Counted from the stretch's first letter, positions 7,956-17,981 are shown. The stretch: DNA of 64,000 bases from Oscillospiraceae bacterium (GCA_015065765.1 SVPP01000001.1:124001-188000), one strand, 5' to 3'. The notes: generated by a model not told the origin, from the letters alone. Numbers and translations: made by a program.

Positions 7956-8990
7956 TTAAAAACATCTTCCATGGTTCTCTTTTTCGCAGGCTTCACCGTT
8001 TGCACATTTTACGCAGACTTCATTTGTCAATTCTTTACCGTCAAAATAATCTCTCAGATTCTGAAGTGTTGTGAGAGTAATATTCTCAAGTGCTTCGTTT
8101 GTAAGAAATGCCTGATGTGATGTTACAAGAACATTGTTCATTCCGATAAGGCTTGTCAGCACATCGTCATGAATAACTTTGTCGCTTTTATCTTCGTAGA
8201 AAAAGTCTGTTTCGTCTTCATAAACATCAAGGCATGCACCGCCAATTTTTTCAGACTTAAGTCCTTCAAGAAGAGCCTCACTGTCAATAAGTGCACCTCT
8301 CGAAGTGTTGATAATATAAACGTTGTTTTTCATAAGTGAAATTGTTCTCTTATTGATAATATAACGTGTTGAATCGGTAAGCGGACAATGAAGTGATATC
8401 ACATCAGAGCGTTTGCAGAGTTCTTCGATACTTACATATTCAACATCAAGATCTTTTGCAGGATACGGATCATAAGCACAGACATTCATTCCGAAGCCTT
8501 TGCATATATCTATAAAAATTCTGCCGATTTTTCCTGTACCGATTACACCCACAGTTTTTCCGTGTAAGTCAAAGCCTACAAGTGAATTGAGAGTGAAGTT
8601 GTAGTCTCTTGTTCTGTTATAAGCTCTCGGGATTTTTCTCACAAGTGAGAGAAGCATTCCGATTGCATGTTCGGCTACAGCATATGGAGAATAAGCGGGT
8701 ACCCTCACAATATGAATTTTTCCGTATGCAGCTTCAAGGTCAACATTATTGAAACCTGCACACCTGAGCGCGAGAATCCTAATTCCGTTTTCGTAAAGAA
8801 TATTTATTGTTTCTTCATTGATATCATCATTTACAAATGCAACTGCAGCGTCATAATCTTTTGCCAGAACAGCAGTTTTTTCACGAAGTTTACCGCGGAA
8901 ATATTCAATCTCAACAGAGAAATCATCCTTATATTTTTCAAAATATTTTTTATCGTAAGGCTTTGTATTGTAGAAACAGATTTTTTCCAT
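7956..8990 (-). CDS. ldhA: D-lactate dehydrogenase, LdhA type, with Cys-rich tail
   Basis: A 344-residue NAD-dependent D-2-hydroxyacid dehydrogenase that reduces pyruvate to D-lactate. It follows E. coli LdhA closely: YNTKPYDKKYFE near the start, RCAGFNNVDL, VPAYSPYAVAEHAIGM, the GTGKIG nucleotide-binding loop, and the catalytic His in SHQAFLT. The longer frame to 9059 is rejected, because a strong promoter lies within it. The last 20 residues carry four Cys and a His, absent from E. coli LdhA as I recall it. It is a single gene, likely a fermentation end step. Confidence 0.93.
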   Translation of the reverse strand: MEKICFYNTKPYDKKYFEKYKDDFSVEIEYFRGKLREKTAVLAKDYDAAVAFVNDDINEETINILYENGIRILALRCAGFNNVDLEAAYGKIHIVRVPAYSPYAVAEHAIGMLLSLVRKIPRAYNRTRDYNFTLNSLVGFDLHGKTVGVIGTGKIGRIFIDICKGFGMNVCAYDPYPAKDLDVEYVSIEELCKRSDVISLHCPLTDSTRYIINKRTISLMKNNVYIINTSRGALIDSEALLEGLKSEKIGGACLDVYEDETDFFYEDKSDKVIHDDVLTSLIGMNNVLVTSHQAFLTNEALENITLTTLQNLRDYFDGKELTNEVCVKCANGEACEKENHGRCF

Positions 8991-9030
8991 AATTTCATCC
9001 CATCTTTTCTTAATATGTTTATTATATGAA

Positions 9031-9059
9031 ATTATAGCAGAAATACCCGCAATTGGCAA
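9031..9059 (-). promoter_or_regulatory. ldhA promoter
   Basis: TTGCCA (9059-9054), a 17-base spacer and a perfect TATAAT (9036-9031), about 40 bases before the chosen ldhA start. Confidence 0.8.
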
Positions 9060-9076
9060 TAATTGTTTTTAAAGTA

Positions 9077-9105
9077 TTGCAGTTGTTAAACTGAAATGGT
9101 ATAAT
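9077..9105 (+). promoter_or_regulatory. murD promoter
   Basis: TTGCAG (9077-9082), a 17-base spacer and TATAAT (9100-9105). It diverges from the ldhA promoter, with the two -35 boxes 17 bases apart. Confidence 0.8.
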
Positions 9106-9152
9106 ATAATACAAATTTATTTAAGCAAAACTAACATAGAGGAGACAAGAGC

Positions 9153-10460
9153 ATGTATCAGAAGTTAGTAGAATATTTTGAAAAACCTTCCGTATTGATT
9201 CTTGGTTTCGGTAAGGAAGGTCAATCAACCTACAGTTTTATCAGAAGGTTTTATCCCGACAAAAAAATTGCAATTGCCGACAGAAGAGAGATAAAAATTG
9301 ATGATGAAAATGTTGAACTCCTGACGGGTGAAAATTACCTTGAACACCTGAACGATTTTGATATTGTTATGCAGAGTCCCGGTATTTCTCTCAGAGATGT
9401 ACAAATTGACAAAACAACAGAAATAACAGGACAGATGGATTTGTTCCTGCGTTTCGCTGAATGCGTTAAAATCGGCATTACAGGCACTAAGGGCAAGACA
9501 ACAACCACTACCTTGATTTACAATATTGTAAAAGCATCAGGCAGAAAATGTGCCCTTATCGGCAATATCGGAGTACCCGTATTTGAAAGCCTTGATGATA
9601 CAGACGGACTTACTGCAGTAATCGAGATGTCATGCCATCAGCTTGAGTTTGCAAAAAAATCTCCTCATGTTTCAGTTATGACAAATATTTATCCCGAACA
9701 CCTTGACCACTATAACGGCTTTGAAGGTTATGTAAATGCTAAGCTGAATATTGTCAAAAACCAGTCAGAAAGCGATTATTTCATATTCAACGATGACCAG
9801 GAAGAAATGAAGAGCTTAATCGATTTTAGCGGTATTAAATCAAAAATTCTTCCTGTAAGCAGATACGAAGAGGACAAAGATGAATTTCTCAAGCATCTTA
9901 CAACTCTTAACGAAAATTTAAAGGGATATCATACACATCAGGATATTTTCTTTGCAGTAAATGCAGCAAGATGTATCGGCATTTCTGATGAAGCAATTGA
10001 AGAAGGAATAAAATCTTTCTCCCCTATTGCTCACAGAATGGAAAAAGTCGGAACTTGGAAAGAAATCACGTTCTACAATGACAGTATCGCTACAATACCT
10101 CATGCTGTTATGTGTGCAGTTTCTGCACTTGAAAAGGTAGATACACTTATCTTCGGAGGTCTTGACAGAGGAATTGATTATTCATCCTTCATTACCGACC
10201 TGAACTCATGTAATGTTTCTAATCTTATCGGACTTCCTGAGACCGGCGGAAAAATTATTGATGAGCTTAAAAAATTAGGTTGTACTAAAAACATGATAGT
10301 AGTTGACACTATGGATGAAGCGGTAGAAAACGCATATAAATTTACAGAGAAAGGAAAAATCTGTCTCTTCTCCCCTGCTGCTTCAAGCTACAACAGATAC
10401 AGAAACTTTGAGGAAAAAGGTAACCATTTCAAAGACCTTGCGAAACAATTAGGTGAATAA
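9153..10460 (+). CDS. murD: UDP-N-acetylmuramoyl-L-alanine--D-glutamate ligase
   Basis: MurD adds D-Glu to UDP-MurNAc-L-Ala in cytoplasmic peptidoglycan synthesis. The 435-residue Mur ligase has the ATP loop GITGTKGKTTTT, the central YPEHLDHY, and the C-terminal FSPAASSYNRYRNFEEKG that is typical of MurD. An AGAGGAGA site precedes the ATG. It stands alone here, outside any division and cell-wall cluster, with its own promoter and terminator. Confidence 0.95.
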   Translation: MYQKLVEYFEKPSVLILGFGKEGQSTYSFIRRFYPDKKIAIADRREIKIDDENVELLTGENYLEHLNDFDIVMQSPGISLRDVQIDKTTEITGQMDLFLRFAECVKIGITGTKGKTTTTTLIYNIVKASGRKCALIGNIGVPVFESLDDTDGLTAVIEMSCHQLEFAKKSPHVSVMTNIYPEHLDHYNGFEGYVNAKLNIVKNQSESDYFIFNDDQEEMKSLIDFSGIKSKILPVSRYEEDKDEFLKHLTTLNENLKGYHTHQDIFFAVNAARCIGISDEAIEEGIKSFSPIAHRMEKVGTWKEITFYNDSIATIPHAVMCAVSALEKVDTLIFGGLDRGIDYSSFITDLNSCNVSNLIGLPETGGKIIDELKKLGCTKNMIVVDTMDEAVENAYKFTEKGKICLFSPAASSYNRYRNFEEKGNHFKDLAKQLGE

Positions 10461-10467
10461 AAAACAA

Positions 10468-10499
10468 CGGATGTATCGCTTTGATACATCCGCTTTTTT
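10468..10499. terminator. Bidirectional terminator
   Basis: The stem CGGATGTATC / GATACATCCG (10468-10477 and 10483-10492) is followed by CTTTTTTG. It lies between convergent murD and the DapA-like gene. Confidence 0.9.
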
Positions 10500-10500
10500 G

Positions 10501-11421
10501 TTATATGTTGTAAAGTTTTTTGAAGTGCTGAGTAAGATTGTACATCTGCTCGATTTCGAGCTGACGGTTTCTCTTAAACTCGCCTGCATCTCTTGCTCTT
10601 GAAAGATATTCCATTTTGTTTCCTTCAAGTGACTGATAATATTTAGCATTCACAGGGTACATCTGACATTCTGCAACTGAGAAGAAACCAACGATATCCT
10701 GAATTTTTTCAGCAAGCTCAGGATCTTTGTCGAAATTCTCGCAAAGCCATACATAAAATTCGGGGTGGAAGTTAGCCATAACGCCTGAGAATCCTGCACA
10801 ACCGATTTTCAGTGACTCAAGGAGTGTTGCTGAGTTTGCATTATAAATCTTGAAATCAGTGCCTTTTACAGCATCAAGCTTTGCCTGAATTTCATCAAGG
10901 TTACAGCTTGTATCCTTAAGGAATCTGAACTTACCTGTCTGGCTGAGAACTTTAAGAACTTCAGGAGACATCAGTCTCTTGTAGGGATAAGGACACTCAT
11001 AGATGCCAAGTCCGATTTCAGGAATATTGTTAACAACATGCTCGATGTTTTTAAGAAATACACTGTCATCTTCATCAGCATTTGCAAGTCTGTTTGAAAT
11101 GAAAACATAACCATCGATGCCAACATCAATAAACTTATTTGCTTCAGCAATCTGTGTTTCAAGGTCATCAGCAGTATGTCCTGAAGCAACAATTGTCATA
11201 TCCTTGGGTGCGTTTTTCACAATAAACTTGAGAAGTTCAAGTCTTTCTTCAAAAGAAAGATAGAAAATCTCACTTGACTGGCAGATTGCAAAAATTCCTG
11301 CAACGCCTTTTTCATCGTACCAATTGATAAGTTTTTCAACTGCATTGTAATCAATTCTGTTGTCTGCAGTGTAGGGTGTTATCATTGTCGGATATACACC
11401 ATTAGGAATGTCTTTTATCAT
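10501..11421 (-). CDS. DapA/NanA-superfamily aldolase, substrate unknown
   Basis: A 306-residue class I aldolase of the dihydrodipicolinate synthase/N-acetylneuraminate lyase family. The N-terminus GVYPTMITPYTADNRIDY and the Schiff-base Lys in RFLKDTS are clear, with a Tyr in YECPYPYKR. True DapA normally carries a GTTGE motif; here the equivalent region reads AICQSSEIFYLS, so a lyase for another oxo-acid is likelier than lysine synthesis. It lies 23 bases after tyrS behind a GAGGAGG site and is probably the last gene of that run. Confidence 0.85.
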   Translation of the reverse strand: MIKDIPNGVYPTMITPYTADNRIDYNAVEKLINWYDEKGVAGIFAICQSSEIFYLSFEERLELLKFIVKNAPKDMTIVASGHTADDLETQIAEANKFIDVGIDGYVFISNRLANADEDDSVFLKNIEHVVNNIPEIGLGIYECPYPYKRLMSPEVLKVLSQTGKFRFLKDTSCNLDEIQAKLDAVKGTDFKIYNANSATLLESLKIGCAGFSGVMANFHPEFYVWLCENFDKDPELAEKIQDIVGFFSVAECQMYPVNAKYYQSLEGNKMEYLSRARDAGEFKRNRQLEIEQMYNLTQHFKKLYNI

Positions 11422-11444
11422 TTTAATTTCCTCCTCAAGAAAAT

Positions 11445-12671
11445 CTATGCCTTAACAACTTTATAAAATACTTTTTTACCTTTTTTAACAATTACATCTT
11501 CAGAAGTAATTTTGTCAGCACTGATTGTCATTGCAAAATCTGCAACCTTTTCATCATTTACTGAAATACCGCCCTGCTGAATAAGACGCTTTGCTTCGCC
11601 GTTTGATTTTGCAACCTGTGCTTTAACAAGGATTCTAACAATGCTGATTTCACCGTTTTCAAAATCCTCGTCAGCAAGTTCAACTGTAGGCATATTTGAA
11701 GTGTCAGCTGCACCTGAGAAAAGTGCTCTTGCTGCATTCTGAGCTTTAACAGCCTCTTCTTCGCCGTGAACAAGGTTTGTCATTTCGAAAGCAAGAATTT
11801 CCTTAGCCTTATTAAGCTCGCTACCTTCCCACTTGTCCATTTCATCAATCTGTTCAAGAGGAAGGAATGTAAGCATACGGATGCACTTGAGAACATCATC
11901 GTCGCTGACATTTCTCCAATACTGATAGAAATCAAAGGGAGAAGTTTTATTGGGATCAAGCCACACAGCATTACCTGCAGTTTTACCCATTTTGTTGCCG
12001 TTTGAGTCTGTAAGAAGAGTAATTGTCATACAGTGAGCATCTTTACCGAGTTTTTTACGGATAAGCTCAGTACCGCCGAGCATGTTTGACCACTGGTCAT
12101 TACCGCCGAACTGCATGTTACAGTTGTAATGTTGGAACAAATGGTAGAAGTCATATGACTGCATAATCATATAATTGAATTCAAGAAAGCTGAGACCTTT
12201 TTCCATTCTCTGCTTGTAGCAATCAGCTCTGAGCATGTTATTAACTGAGAAGCATGCACCAACTTCGCGGAGAAGATCAACGTAATTAAGGTCAAGAAGC
12301 CACTCAGCATTGTTAACCATCTGTGCTTTACCTTCGCCGAATTCGATGAATCTTTCCATCTGCTTTTTGAAGCATTCAGCATTATGATCGATGTCTTCCT
12401 TTGTAAGCATTTTACGCATATCTGTTCTGCCTGAGGGGTCACCGATCATTGTTGTACCGCCACCGATAAGAGCGATAGGCTTATTGCCTGCCATCTGCAG
12501 ACGTTTCATAAGTGTAAGAGCCATAAAGTGACCTGCAGTAAGACTGTCAGCAGTACAGTCAAAACCTATGTAGAAGGTTGCTTTTCCGTTGTTTATCATT
12601 TCACGGATTTCATCTTCATTTGTAACCTGTGCGATAAGTCCACGCGCAACAAGCTCTTCATACATTTTCAT
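11445..12671 (-). CDS. tyrS: Tyrosyl-tRNA synthetase
   Basis: The 408-residue class I synthetase charges tRNA-Tyr. The HIGH-like motif is HFMA in TADSLTAGHFMAL, the KMSKS-like motif is KMGKT, and GGGTTMIGDPSGRTDMR is the TyrRS signature. A C-terminal S4 RNA-binding domain is present (KRLIQQGGISVN). No T-box leader is seen: only 63 bases separate it from ftsH, and these hold a perfect inverted repeat. It is likely transcribed with the upstream housekeeping genes. Confidence 0.96.
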   Translation of the reverse strand: MKMYEELVARGLIAQVTNEDEIREMINNGKATFYIGFDCTADSLTAGHFMALTLMKRLQMAGNKPIALIGGGTTMIGDPSGRTDMRKMLTKEDIDHNAECFKKQMERFIEFGEGKAQMVNNAEWLLDLNYVDLLREVGACFSVNNMLRADCYKQRMEKGLSFLEFNYMIMQSYDFYHLFQHYNCNMQFGGNDQWSNMLGGTELIRKKLGKDAHCMTITLLTDSNGNKMGKTAGNAVWLDPNKTSPFDFYQYWRNVSDDDVLKCIRMLTFLPLEQIDEMDKWEGSELNKAKEILAFEMTNLVHGEEEAVKAQNAARALFSGAADTSNMPTVELADEDFENGEISIVRILVKAQVAKSNGEAKRLIQQGGISVNDEKVADFAMTISADKITSEDVIVKKGKKVFYKVVKA

Positions 12672-12694
12672 TTTTTATCATCCTTTCAAGTTAT

Positions 12695-12722
12695 GCTGAC
12701 AGTACCCCCTGATACTGTCAGC
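12695..12722. repeat. Perfect 10-bp inverted repeat between ftsH and tyrS
   Basis: GCTGACAGTA (12695-12704) and TACTGTCAGC (12713-12722) are separated by 8 bases. On the minus strand there is no T run after the hairpin, so it is not a standard terminator. It may be an RNA processing site, mRNA stabiliser or protein-binding site. Confidence 0.8.
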
Positions 12723-12734
12723 TCATCATTTGAT

Positions 12735-14717
12735 TTACTCGTTTTCTGCACCGTCTTCAAATGTTTCTGCTTCCTCAGCGTTTTCTTCAGTTATTCCGAG
12801 GAACTCATCTTTAGTAACAGAGCCATTCATAAGCGCTTCAAAATCTTTACCGTCGATTTTTTCCTTAACCATGAGAACTTCGGCAATAATATGAAGCTTA
12901 TCCATGTGTTCAGAAAGAATCTTTTCAGTACGGTCATATGCATCTCTGATAATTAATTCCATTTCACTGTCAATAAGAGCTGCAACATTTTCAGAATAAT
13001 TTCTTGTCTGGCTGTAATCCTTACCAAGGAAAACTTCGTGATTTGATGAACCGAAATTGATAGGTCCTAACTTGTCACTCATACCATAACGTGTTACCAT
13101 GTTTCTCACAAGATCTGTTGCACGTTCAATGTCGTTAGAAGCACCGCTTGAAATATCACCAAGCACAAGAGCTTCCGCTACACGCCCACCAAGAAGAACA
13201 ACAAGATCATCAAGAATATCTTTACGTGAAATATAGTTTTTGTCCTCAGTGGGAATTGACATTGTATAGCCGCCTGCCATACCGCGGGGAATAATTGAAA
13301 TCTGATGAACAGGATCCTGACTTTCAAGATAATATGTGGAAAGAGCATGACCTGCTTCATGGTAAGAAACAAGTTTCTTTTCCTTAGGAGTGATCTTGTG
13401 TGATTTCTTTTCAGTACCTACAATTACTTTGATTGTAGCTTCTTCAATTTCTTCTTTTGTAATTGCTTTCTTGCCTCTTCGTGCTGCAAGAAGAGCTGAT
13501 TCATTAAGAAGATTCTCAAGGTCTGCACCTGTAAATCCTGCAGTAGAATTTGCAATAAGCCTCAGATCAACATCAGGAGCAAGAGGTTTATTCTTTGCAT
13601 GAACCTTAAGGATTTCCTCTCTGCCTTTAACGTCAGGTCTGCCAACTGTAATCTGTCTGTCAAAACGTCCGGGTCTTAAAAGTGCGGGGTCAAGAATGTC
13701 AGGACGGTTTGTAGCGGCAATAATAATAACGCCTTCATTTACACCGAAACCATCCATTTCAACAAGAAGCTGGTTAAGAGTCTGCTCTCTTTCATCGTGT
13801 CCGCCGCCCATACCTGCGCCTCTGTGGCGACCGACAGCGTCGATTTCATCAATAAAGATGATTGATGGCGAATTTTTCTTTGCCTGTGCAAACAGATCAC
13901 GTACTCTCGAAGCACCAACACCAACATACATCTCAACGAAGTCTGAGCCTGAAATTGAGAAGAAAGGTACATCTGCTTCGCCTGCCACTGCACGTGCAAG
14001 AAGAGTTTTACCTGTACCGGGAGGGCCTACAAGAAGAATACCTCTGGGAATTTTTGCACCCAGATCGTTGAACTTAAGTGGCTCTCTGAGGAATTCTACG
14101 ATTTCTGCAAGTTCTTCCTTCTCTTCATCAGCACCTGCAACATCAGCAAAGGTATTTTTTCTCTTTTCATCCTTAGCCTGTTTTACGCGTGCTTTTCCGA
14201 AAGTCATCGTCTTGTTCATATCGTTGCCGATTGACTGATTCATCTTTCTGAACATAATAACAGTAACTACAAGAAGAACACCGATAAGAAGTACCTGAGG
14301 AAGAAGGCTTACTATCCATGAATTTGATCTTCCTGCATTGTAATCTGCCTTAATAGGAGTTTTCGGATTAGCAATGTTATATTCTCTTATCTGTTCATGT
14401 ATATCTTCATAGAAAATTGTAACATTGGGAACAGTGTAGTTATGAGGATAATTTTCATTTCCGTTTTTATCCACATCCTCAACCTTATCATCAACAAGTC
14501 TGTATTTCAGTTGACCACTGCTGAGATTGAGAGTAAAAGCTTCAACCTTGTTGTCATCAAAAAGCTGAATTACTTCATAATACTGAAGCTTATCAACTTT
14601 TGCATTGCTCATATAAAAATAAACGCCGGAAATTATTATCACGGGAATAAGAATATATGACAACAGAATTGAAATTTTTCTGAATTTGTTGTCTGGTGCT
14701 TTGTTTTTTTGGTTCAA
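12735..14717 (-). CDS. ftsH: ATP-dependent zinc metalloprotease FtsH
   Basis: A 660-residue membrane AAA+ protease that degrades short-lived and damaged membrane proteins. Two transmembrane segments (about 16-36 and 136-156) flank an extracytoplasmic loop. The AAA domain has Walker A GPPGTGKT, Walker [12 protein letters not shown] and the second region of homology in RPGRFDRQ. The zinc site is HEAGH. The acidic C-terminus is usual. It follows hpt by 31 bases, matching the common Firmicutes order tilS-hpt-ftsH. Confidence 0.97.
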   Translation of the reverse strand: MNQKNKAPDNKFRKISILLSYILIPVIIISGVYFYMSNAKVDKLQYYEVIQLFDDNKVEAFTLNLSSGQLKYRLVDDKVEDVDKNGNENYPHNYTVPNVTIFYEDIHEQIREYNIANPKTPIKADYNAGRSNSWIVSLLPQVLLIGVLLVVTVIMFRKMNQSIGNDMNKTMTFGKARVKQAKDEKRKNTFADVAGADEEKEELAEIVEFLREPLKFNDLGAKIPRGILLVGPPGTGKTLLARAVAGEADVPFFSISGSDFVEMYVGVGASRVRDLFAQAKKNSPSIIFIDEIDAVGRHRGAGMGGGHDEREQTLNQLLVEMDGFGVNEGVIIIAATNRPDILDPALLRPGRFDRQITVGRPDVKGREEILKVHAKNKPLAPDVDLRLIANSTAGFTGADLENLLNESALLAARRGKKAITKEEIEEATIKVIVGTEKKSHKITPKEKKLVSYHEAGHALSTYYLESQDPVHQISIIPRGMAGGYTMSIPTEDKNYISRKDILDDLVVLLGGRVAEALVLGDISSGASNDIERATDLVRNMVTRYGMSDKLGPINFGSSNHEVFLGKDYSQTRNYSENVAALIDSEMELIIRDAYDRTEKILSEHMDKLHIIAEVLMVKEKIDGKDFEALMNGSVTKDEFLGITEENAEEAETFEDGAENE

Positions 14718-14748
14718 TTGAACGTCCTCCTTGGGAAATTAATATATA

Positions 14749-15291
14749 TCAATCAGAATATACTTCTTTTTTCAGTTCACCGATAAAAGGAAGATTTCTG
14801 TATTTTTCGTCAAAATCAAGGCCATAGCCAACAACGAACGCGTTGGGTACACTTGTCCCAACATAATCAGCAGTAATATTTGCTACTCTGCGTTCAGGTT
14901 TGTCAAGAAGTGTGCAGATTTTTACGCTTTTAGCATTCTTCGGAAGAAGCATATTATTTATAATATACTCAAGAGTTCTTCCGCTGTCGAGAATATCCTC
15001 AACTATAAGAATATCGTATCCTTCAGGATAAATGTCAAGATCTTTGTTAACTCTTACTCTGCCTGAGCTTTCTGTGCCTGAGCCGTAAGTTGACAACGCC
15101 ATAAAATCAATCTGGCAAGGTATTGTAATATTCCTCATAAGGTCAGCCATGAATGATATTGAACCCTTGAGAACACTTACAAGAAGAAGATTTTTATCCT
15201 TATAATCTTCACTTATCTGTTTACCCAGTCTTTCTGTTATTTTCTGAAGTTCTTCGCTTGACACTAATACTCTTTCTATATCCTTAAGCAT
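14749..15291 (-). CDS. hpt: Hypoxanthine phosphoribosyltransferase
   Basis: A 180-residue purine salvage enzyme that makes IMP or GMP from hypoxanthine or guanine and PRPP. The PRPP-binding signature is VEDILDSGRT, and SVLKGSISFMADL is the N-terminal loop. The C-terminal VVGYGLDFDEKYRNLP is typical of Hpt. It overlaps tilS by 8 bases, and its ATG has a GGGGAT site inside the tilS end, so the two are likely translationally coupled. Confidence 0.96.
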   Translation of the reverse strand: MLKDIERVLVSSEELQKITERLGKQISEDYKDKNLLLVSVLKGSISFMADLMRNITIPCQIDFMALSTYGSGTESSGRVRVNKDLDIYPEGYDILIVEDILDSGRTLEYIINNMLLPKNAKSVKICTLLDKPERRVANITADYVGTSVPNAFVVGYGLDFDEKYRNLPFIGELKKEVYSD

Positions 15292-16624
15292 TATTATCCC
15301 CCATTATACTGATATTCAAGAAGTTTTTAGTATTTTCATCAGGAATTTTTCTTAAATCCGTACCGATGCCTTCAACCCACACAACACCCTCGTCGTCAGA
15401 AAGAATTAAAACACTGTCGCGCTTTTCAGGTTCAATTTTCATTTCATTGAAAAGCTTTTTAAGACTTTTGCCTACTTTGCGCACAGGTAAAATTATCCTG
15501 TCGCCTTCACGGCGACTGCGAAGAGTCAATTTACCTTTGATTTTATCCCAATCTATTGTCCAAAGTACCAATTCTTTGTAAACTTTTTGTGTACTGGCTG
15601 AAGATTTACGGAGCATTATTTTCCCTTCTGACCAGAAGGAATCAGAATTAAAAATAATTTCCTTTTCACTAATTTCGTATGTTTCTATATCCGATGCAAA
15701 ATAAAGTTTTCCGTGATTTACAATAAGTTTTTCTCCACCGAAAAGCTCACATTTTCCGCCATCAAGAACTGAGAGAGCAAGGTCAATATGCTTTTTCTCG
15801 GGAACAACGGAGCATTTATCAAAAATGATTTTTGAGATAACTCTTTTTTTCAATGAATCAGAAGTATTTTTCAGTTTTTCTGCATCATAAAAGAAATCCG
15901 TTCTGATTTCTTCATACAAGTTCTGTGCACATTCATTCAGATACTGCTCGTCATCTCTGAGAGACTGAATACATCTGAGAACAGCTGAATCAAAAGCGGG
16001 ATTGAGTTCCTTAAGCACAGGAATTACATTGTGTCTGATTTTATTTCTTGTGTAATCATCTGACAAATTTGAACTGTCAGTAACAAAATCTATGGAATTT
16101 TCTTTGCAGAAATCTTCAATTTCGCTTCTTGAACACTCAATAAGCGGTCTGATAACATTCCCTCTCACAGGAGGAATTGAAGTAAGTCCTTTAAGTGCAC
16201 TTCCCCTTGCAAGATTGAAAAGCATTGTTTCTTCACAGTCATTAAGATTGTGTGCTGTTGCGATTTTTGAGGAATTGTCTGCAAGAGAGTTAAAGAATTC
16301 ATACCTGACTTCTCTTGCATATTCTTCAATACCTTTTGAGCTTTCTCTTGCTTCTTTGAGAATGTCAGCTTTCTTTACTTTCAGCTCGATTCCCATTTCA
16401 CCGCAAACGCGTCTTACAAAAGCTTCATCACGCTCAGATTCTTTGCCTCTGAGACAGTGATTGACATGAGCAGCAATAATTGAAAAGCCTATTTCGTCTT
16501 TCAGAGAATCGAGAATATAAAGAAGACACATCGAGTCTGCACCGCCTGAAAAACCGACAATAACTTTATCGCCTTTTTTCAGCATTGAAAATTTACTGAT
16601 GGTTTCTCTGACCTTACATATCAT
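15284..16624 (-). CDS. tilS: tRNA(Ile)-lysidine synthase
   Basis: TilS converts C34 of tRNA-Ile(CAU) to lysidine, changing its decoding from AUG to AUA. The 446-residue protein has the PP-loop VGFSGGADSMCLL near residue 27, HVNHCLRG and ATAHNLNDCEET. A C-terminal substrate-binding domain ends with the LRSRREGDRI and KLFNEMKI motifs. It overlaps dnaB by 11 bases at its start and hpt by 8 bases at its end, so three genes are tightly joined. Confidence 0.96.
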   Translation of the reverse strand: MICKVRETISKFSMLKKGDKVIVGFSGGADSMCLLYILDSLKDEIGFSIIAAHVNHCLRGKESERDEAFVRRVCGEMGIELKVKKADILKEARESSKGIEEYAREVRYEFFNSLADNSSKIATAHNLNDCEETMLFNLARGSALKGLTSIPPVRGNVIRPLIECSRSEIEDFCKENSIDFVTDSSNLSDDYTRNKIRHNVIPVLKELNPAFDSAVLRCIQSLRDDEQYLNECAQNLYEEIRTDFFYDAEKLKNTSDSLKKRVISKIIFDKCSVVPEKKHIDLALSVLDGGKCELFGGEKLIVNHGKLYFASDIETYEISEKEIIFNSDSFWSEGKIMLRKSSASTQKVYKELVLWTIDWDKIKGKLTLRSRREGDRIILPVRKVGKSLKKLFNEMKIEPEKRDSVLILSDDEGVVWVEGIGTDLRKIPDENTKNFLNISIMGDNNA

Positions 16625-17981
16625 TTCTGATTTTCTCCATAGAAGTAAACAATGTATAGTCCTTGTTGAAGATCAGGTGAACATCAGCAGTGGGACCATG
16701 TCTGTTTTTAGCAATAATAAGGTCTGTCTGATCTGCACGAACTTCTTCACCATCTTCATTCTCGGGTGTTTCGCCGTAATAGTCAGGACGATGAAGCATA
16801 AGCACGATATCAGCATCTTGTTCGATTGAACCCGATTCACGAAGGTCAGCAAGCTGAGGTCTGTGGCTCTTTCCTCGACCTTCTGTACCACGGTTAAGCT
16901 GAGCACAGACAATAACGGGAATCATAAGATCCTTAGCCATAAGCTTAAGAGCTCTAGTAATCTGTGAAATTTCCTGAACACGGTTTTCAGCGCGTGTACC
17001 TGAAGTAACAAGACCTAAGTAGTCAATAATTACAACTTCAACATCTTTCTCACGGCGGACACGGGACTTCATTTCCTGAACGGTAATACCTGACGTATCG
17101 TCAAAATAAAGAGGACAATCACTGAGCATAGCTGTAGCTGTACCAATTCTCGCCCACTCATCAGGAGAAATGTCACCGTTTCGCATCTTCGTACTCTCAA
17201 CTCTGGCTTCAGTTGCAAGAACACGCTGTGCAAGCTGTTCTTTAGTCATTTCGAGAGAGAACATGAGCACTTTTCTCTTACCGATCATCGCAACGTTTCT
17301 TGCAAGGTTAAGAGCAAAAGTTGTTTTACCCATCGCAGGACGTGCACCGATAAGGATAAGGTCAGATTTGTTGAGACCATTAATAAGCCTGTCCAGATCT
17401 TCGTATCCTGTAGGATAGCCCTTATAAAGGTCTTTATCGTCACCTGAAAGTTTCTGAAGTTTATCATAAACCTGATTAATGATGATATCAGAAATTTTAG
17501 AAGGGCCGTTTGATGTTTTACCCTGTCTGATATCATAAATTCTCTGTTCAGCCGCATCAATAAGTAAGTCAGCACTGTCTGATTCATTCTGTGCGCTCTG
17601 CATGATATCCTTTGTTGCAGTAATAAGAGAGCGTATGTAGAACTTTTCTCTTACAATTTTAGCATATGCCTCTGCATTTCGGGATGTAGGAACGCTATCT
17701 GCAAGCTGAAAAAGATACTGCTTTCCGCCGGCATCATCATAAACTCCCTCACTTCTCAGATGTTCGAGAACGATAAGAGGGTCAATTCTGCCACCGAGAG
17801 TATCGATTGTTACCATAGCAGCAAAAATTGATTGATGCTGCGGCAAGAAGAAATATTCACTTTTGAGATATTCAACAACAGTTGTCATACAATCAGGGTC
17901 AATAAGAATTGAACCCAGAACCGCCTGTTCGGCTTCCATGCTGTATGGCATCTGCACGCCGTCAAAAGATGTGATATCCAT
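16614..17981 (-). CDS. dnaB: Replicative DNA helicase DnaB
   Basis: The 455-residue hexameric helicase (called DnaC in Bacillus) unwinds DNA ahead of the fork. The N-terminal domain runs to about residue 150, beginning MPYSMEAEQAVLGSIL. The RecA-like domain has Walker A GARPAMGKTTFALN, Walker B VVIIDYLGL and the C-terminal RESGSIEQDADIV. It lies 17 bases after rplI, in the usual rplI-dnaB order, behind a TGAGGG site. No intein is present. Confidence 0.97.
   Translation of the reverse strand: MDITSFDGVQMPYSMEAEQAVLGSILIDPDCMTTVVEYLKSEYFFLPQHQSIFAAMVTIDTLGGRIDPLIVLEHLRSEGVYDDAGGKQYLFQLADSVPTSRNAEAYAKIVREKFYIRSLITATKDIMQSAQNESDSADLLIDAAEQRIYDIRQGKTSNGPSKISDIIINQVYDKLQKLSGDDKDLYKGYPTGYEDLDRLINGLNKSDLILIGARPAMGKTTFALNLARNVAMIGKRKVLMFSLEMTKEQLAQRVLATEARVESTKMRNGDISPDEWARIGTATAMLSDCPLYFDDTSGITVQEMKSRVRREKDVEVVIIDYLGLVTSGTRAENRVQEISQITRALKLMAKDLMIPVIVCAQLNRGTEGRGKSHRPQLADLRESGSIEQDADIVLMLHRPDYYGETPENEDGEEVRADQTDLIIAKNRHGPTADVHLIFNKDYTLFTSMEKIRNDM

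Noticed and set aside
11620-12680. T-box leader upstream of tyrS
   Set aside because: Aminoacyl-tRNA synthetase genes in Firmicutes often have one, but only 63 bases lie between ftsH and tyrS and no T-box motif is visible.
13696-14238. A 180-codon open frame opposite ftsH
   Set aside because: It is antisense to the conserved ATPase region, lacks a ribosome site and has shadow-frame composition.
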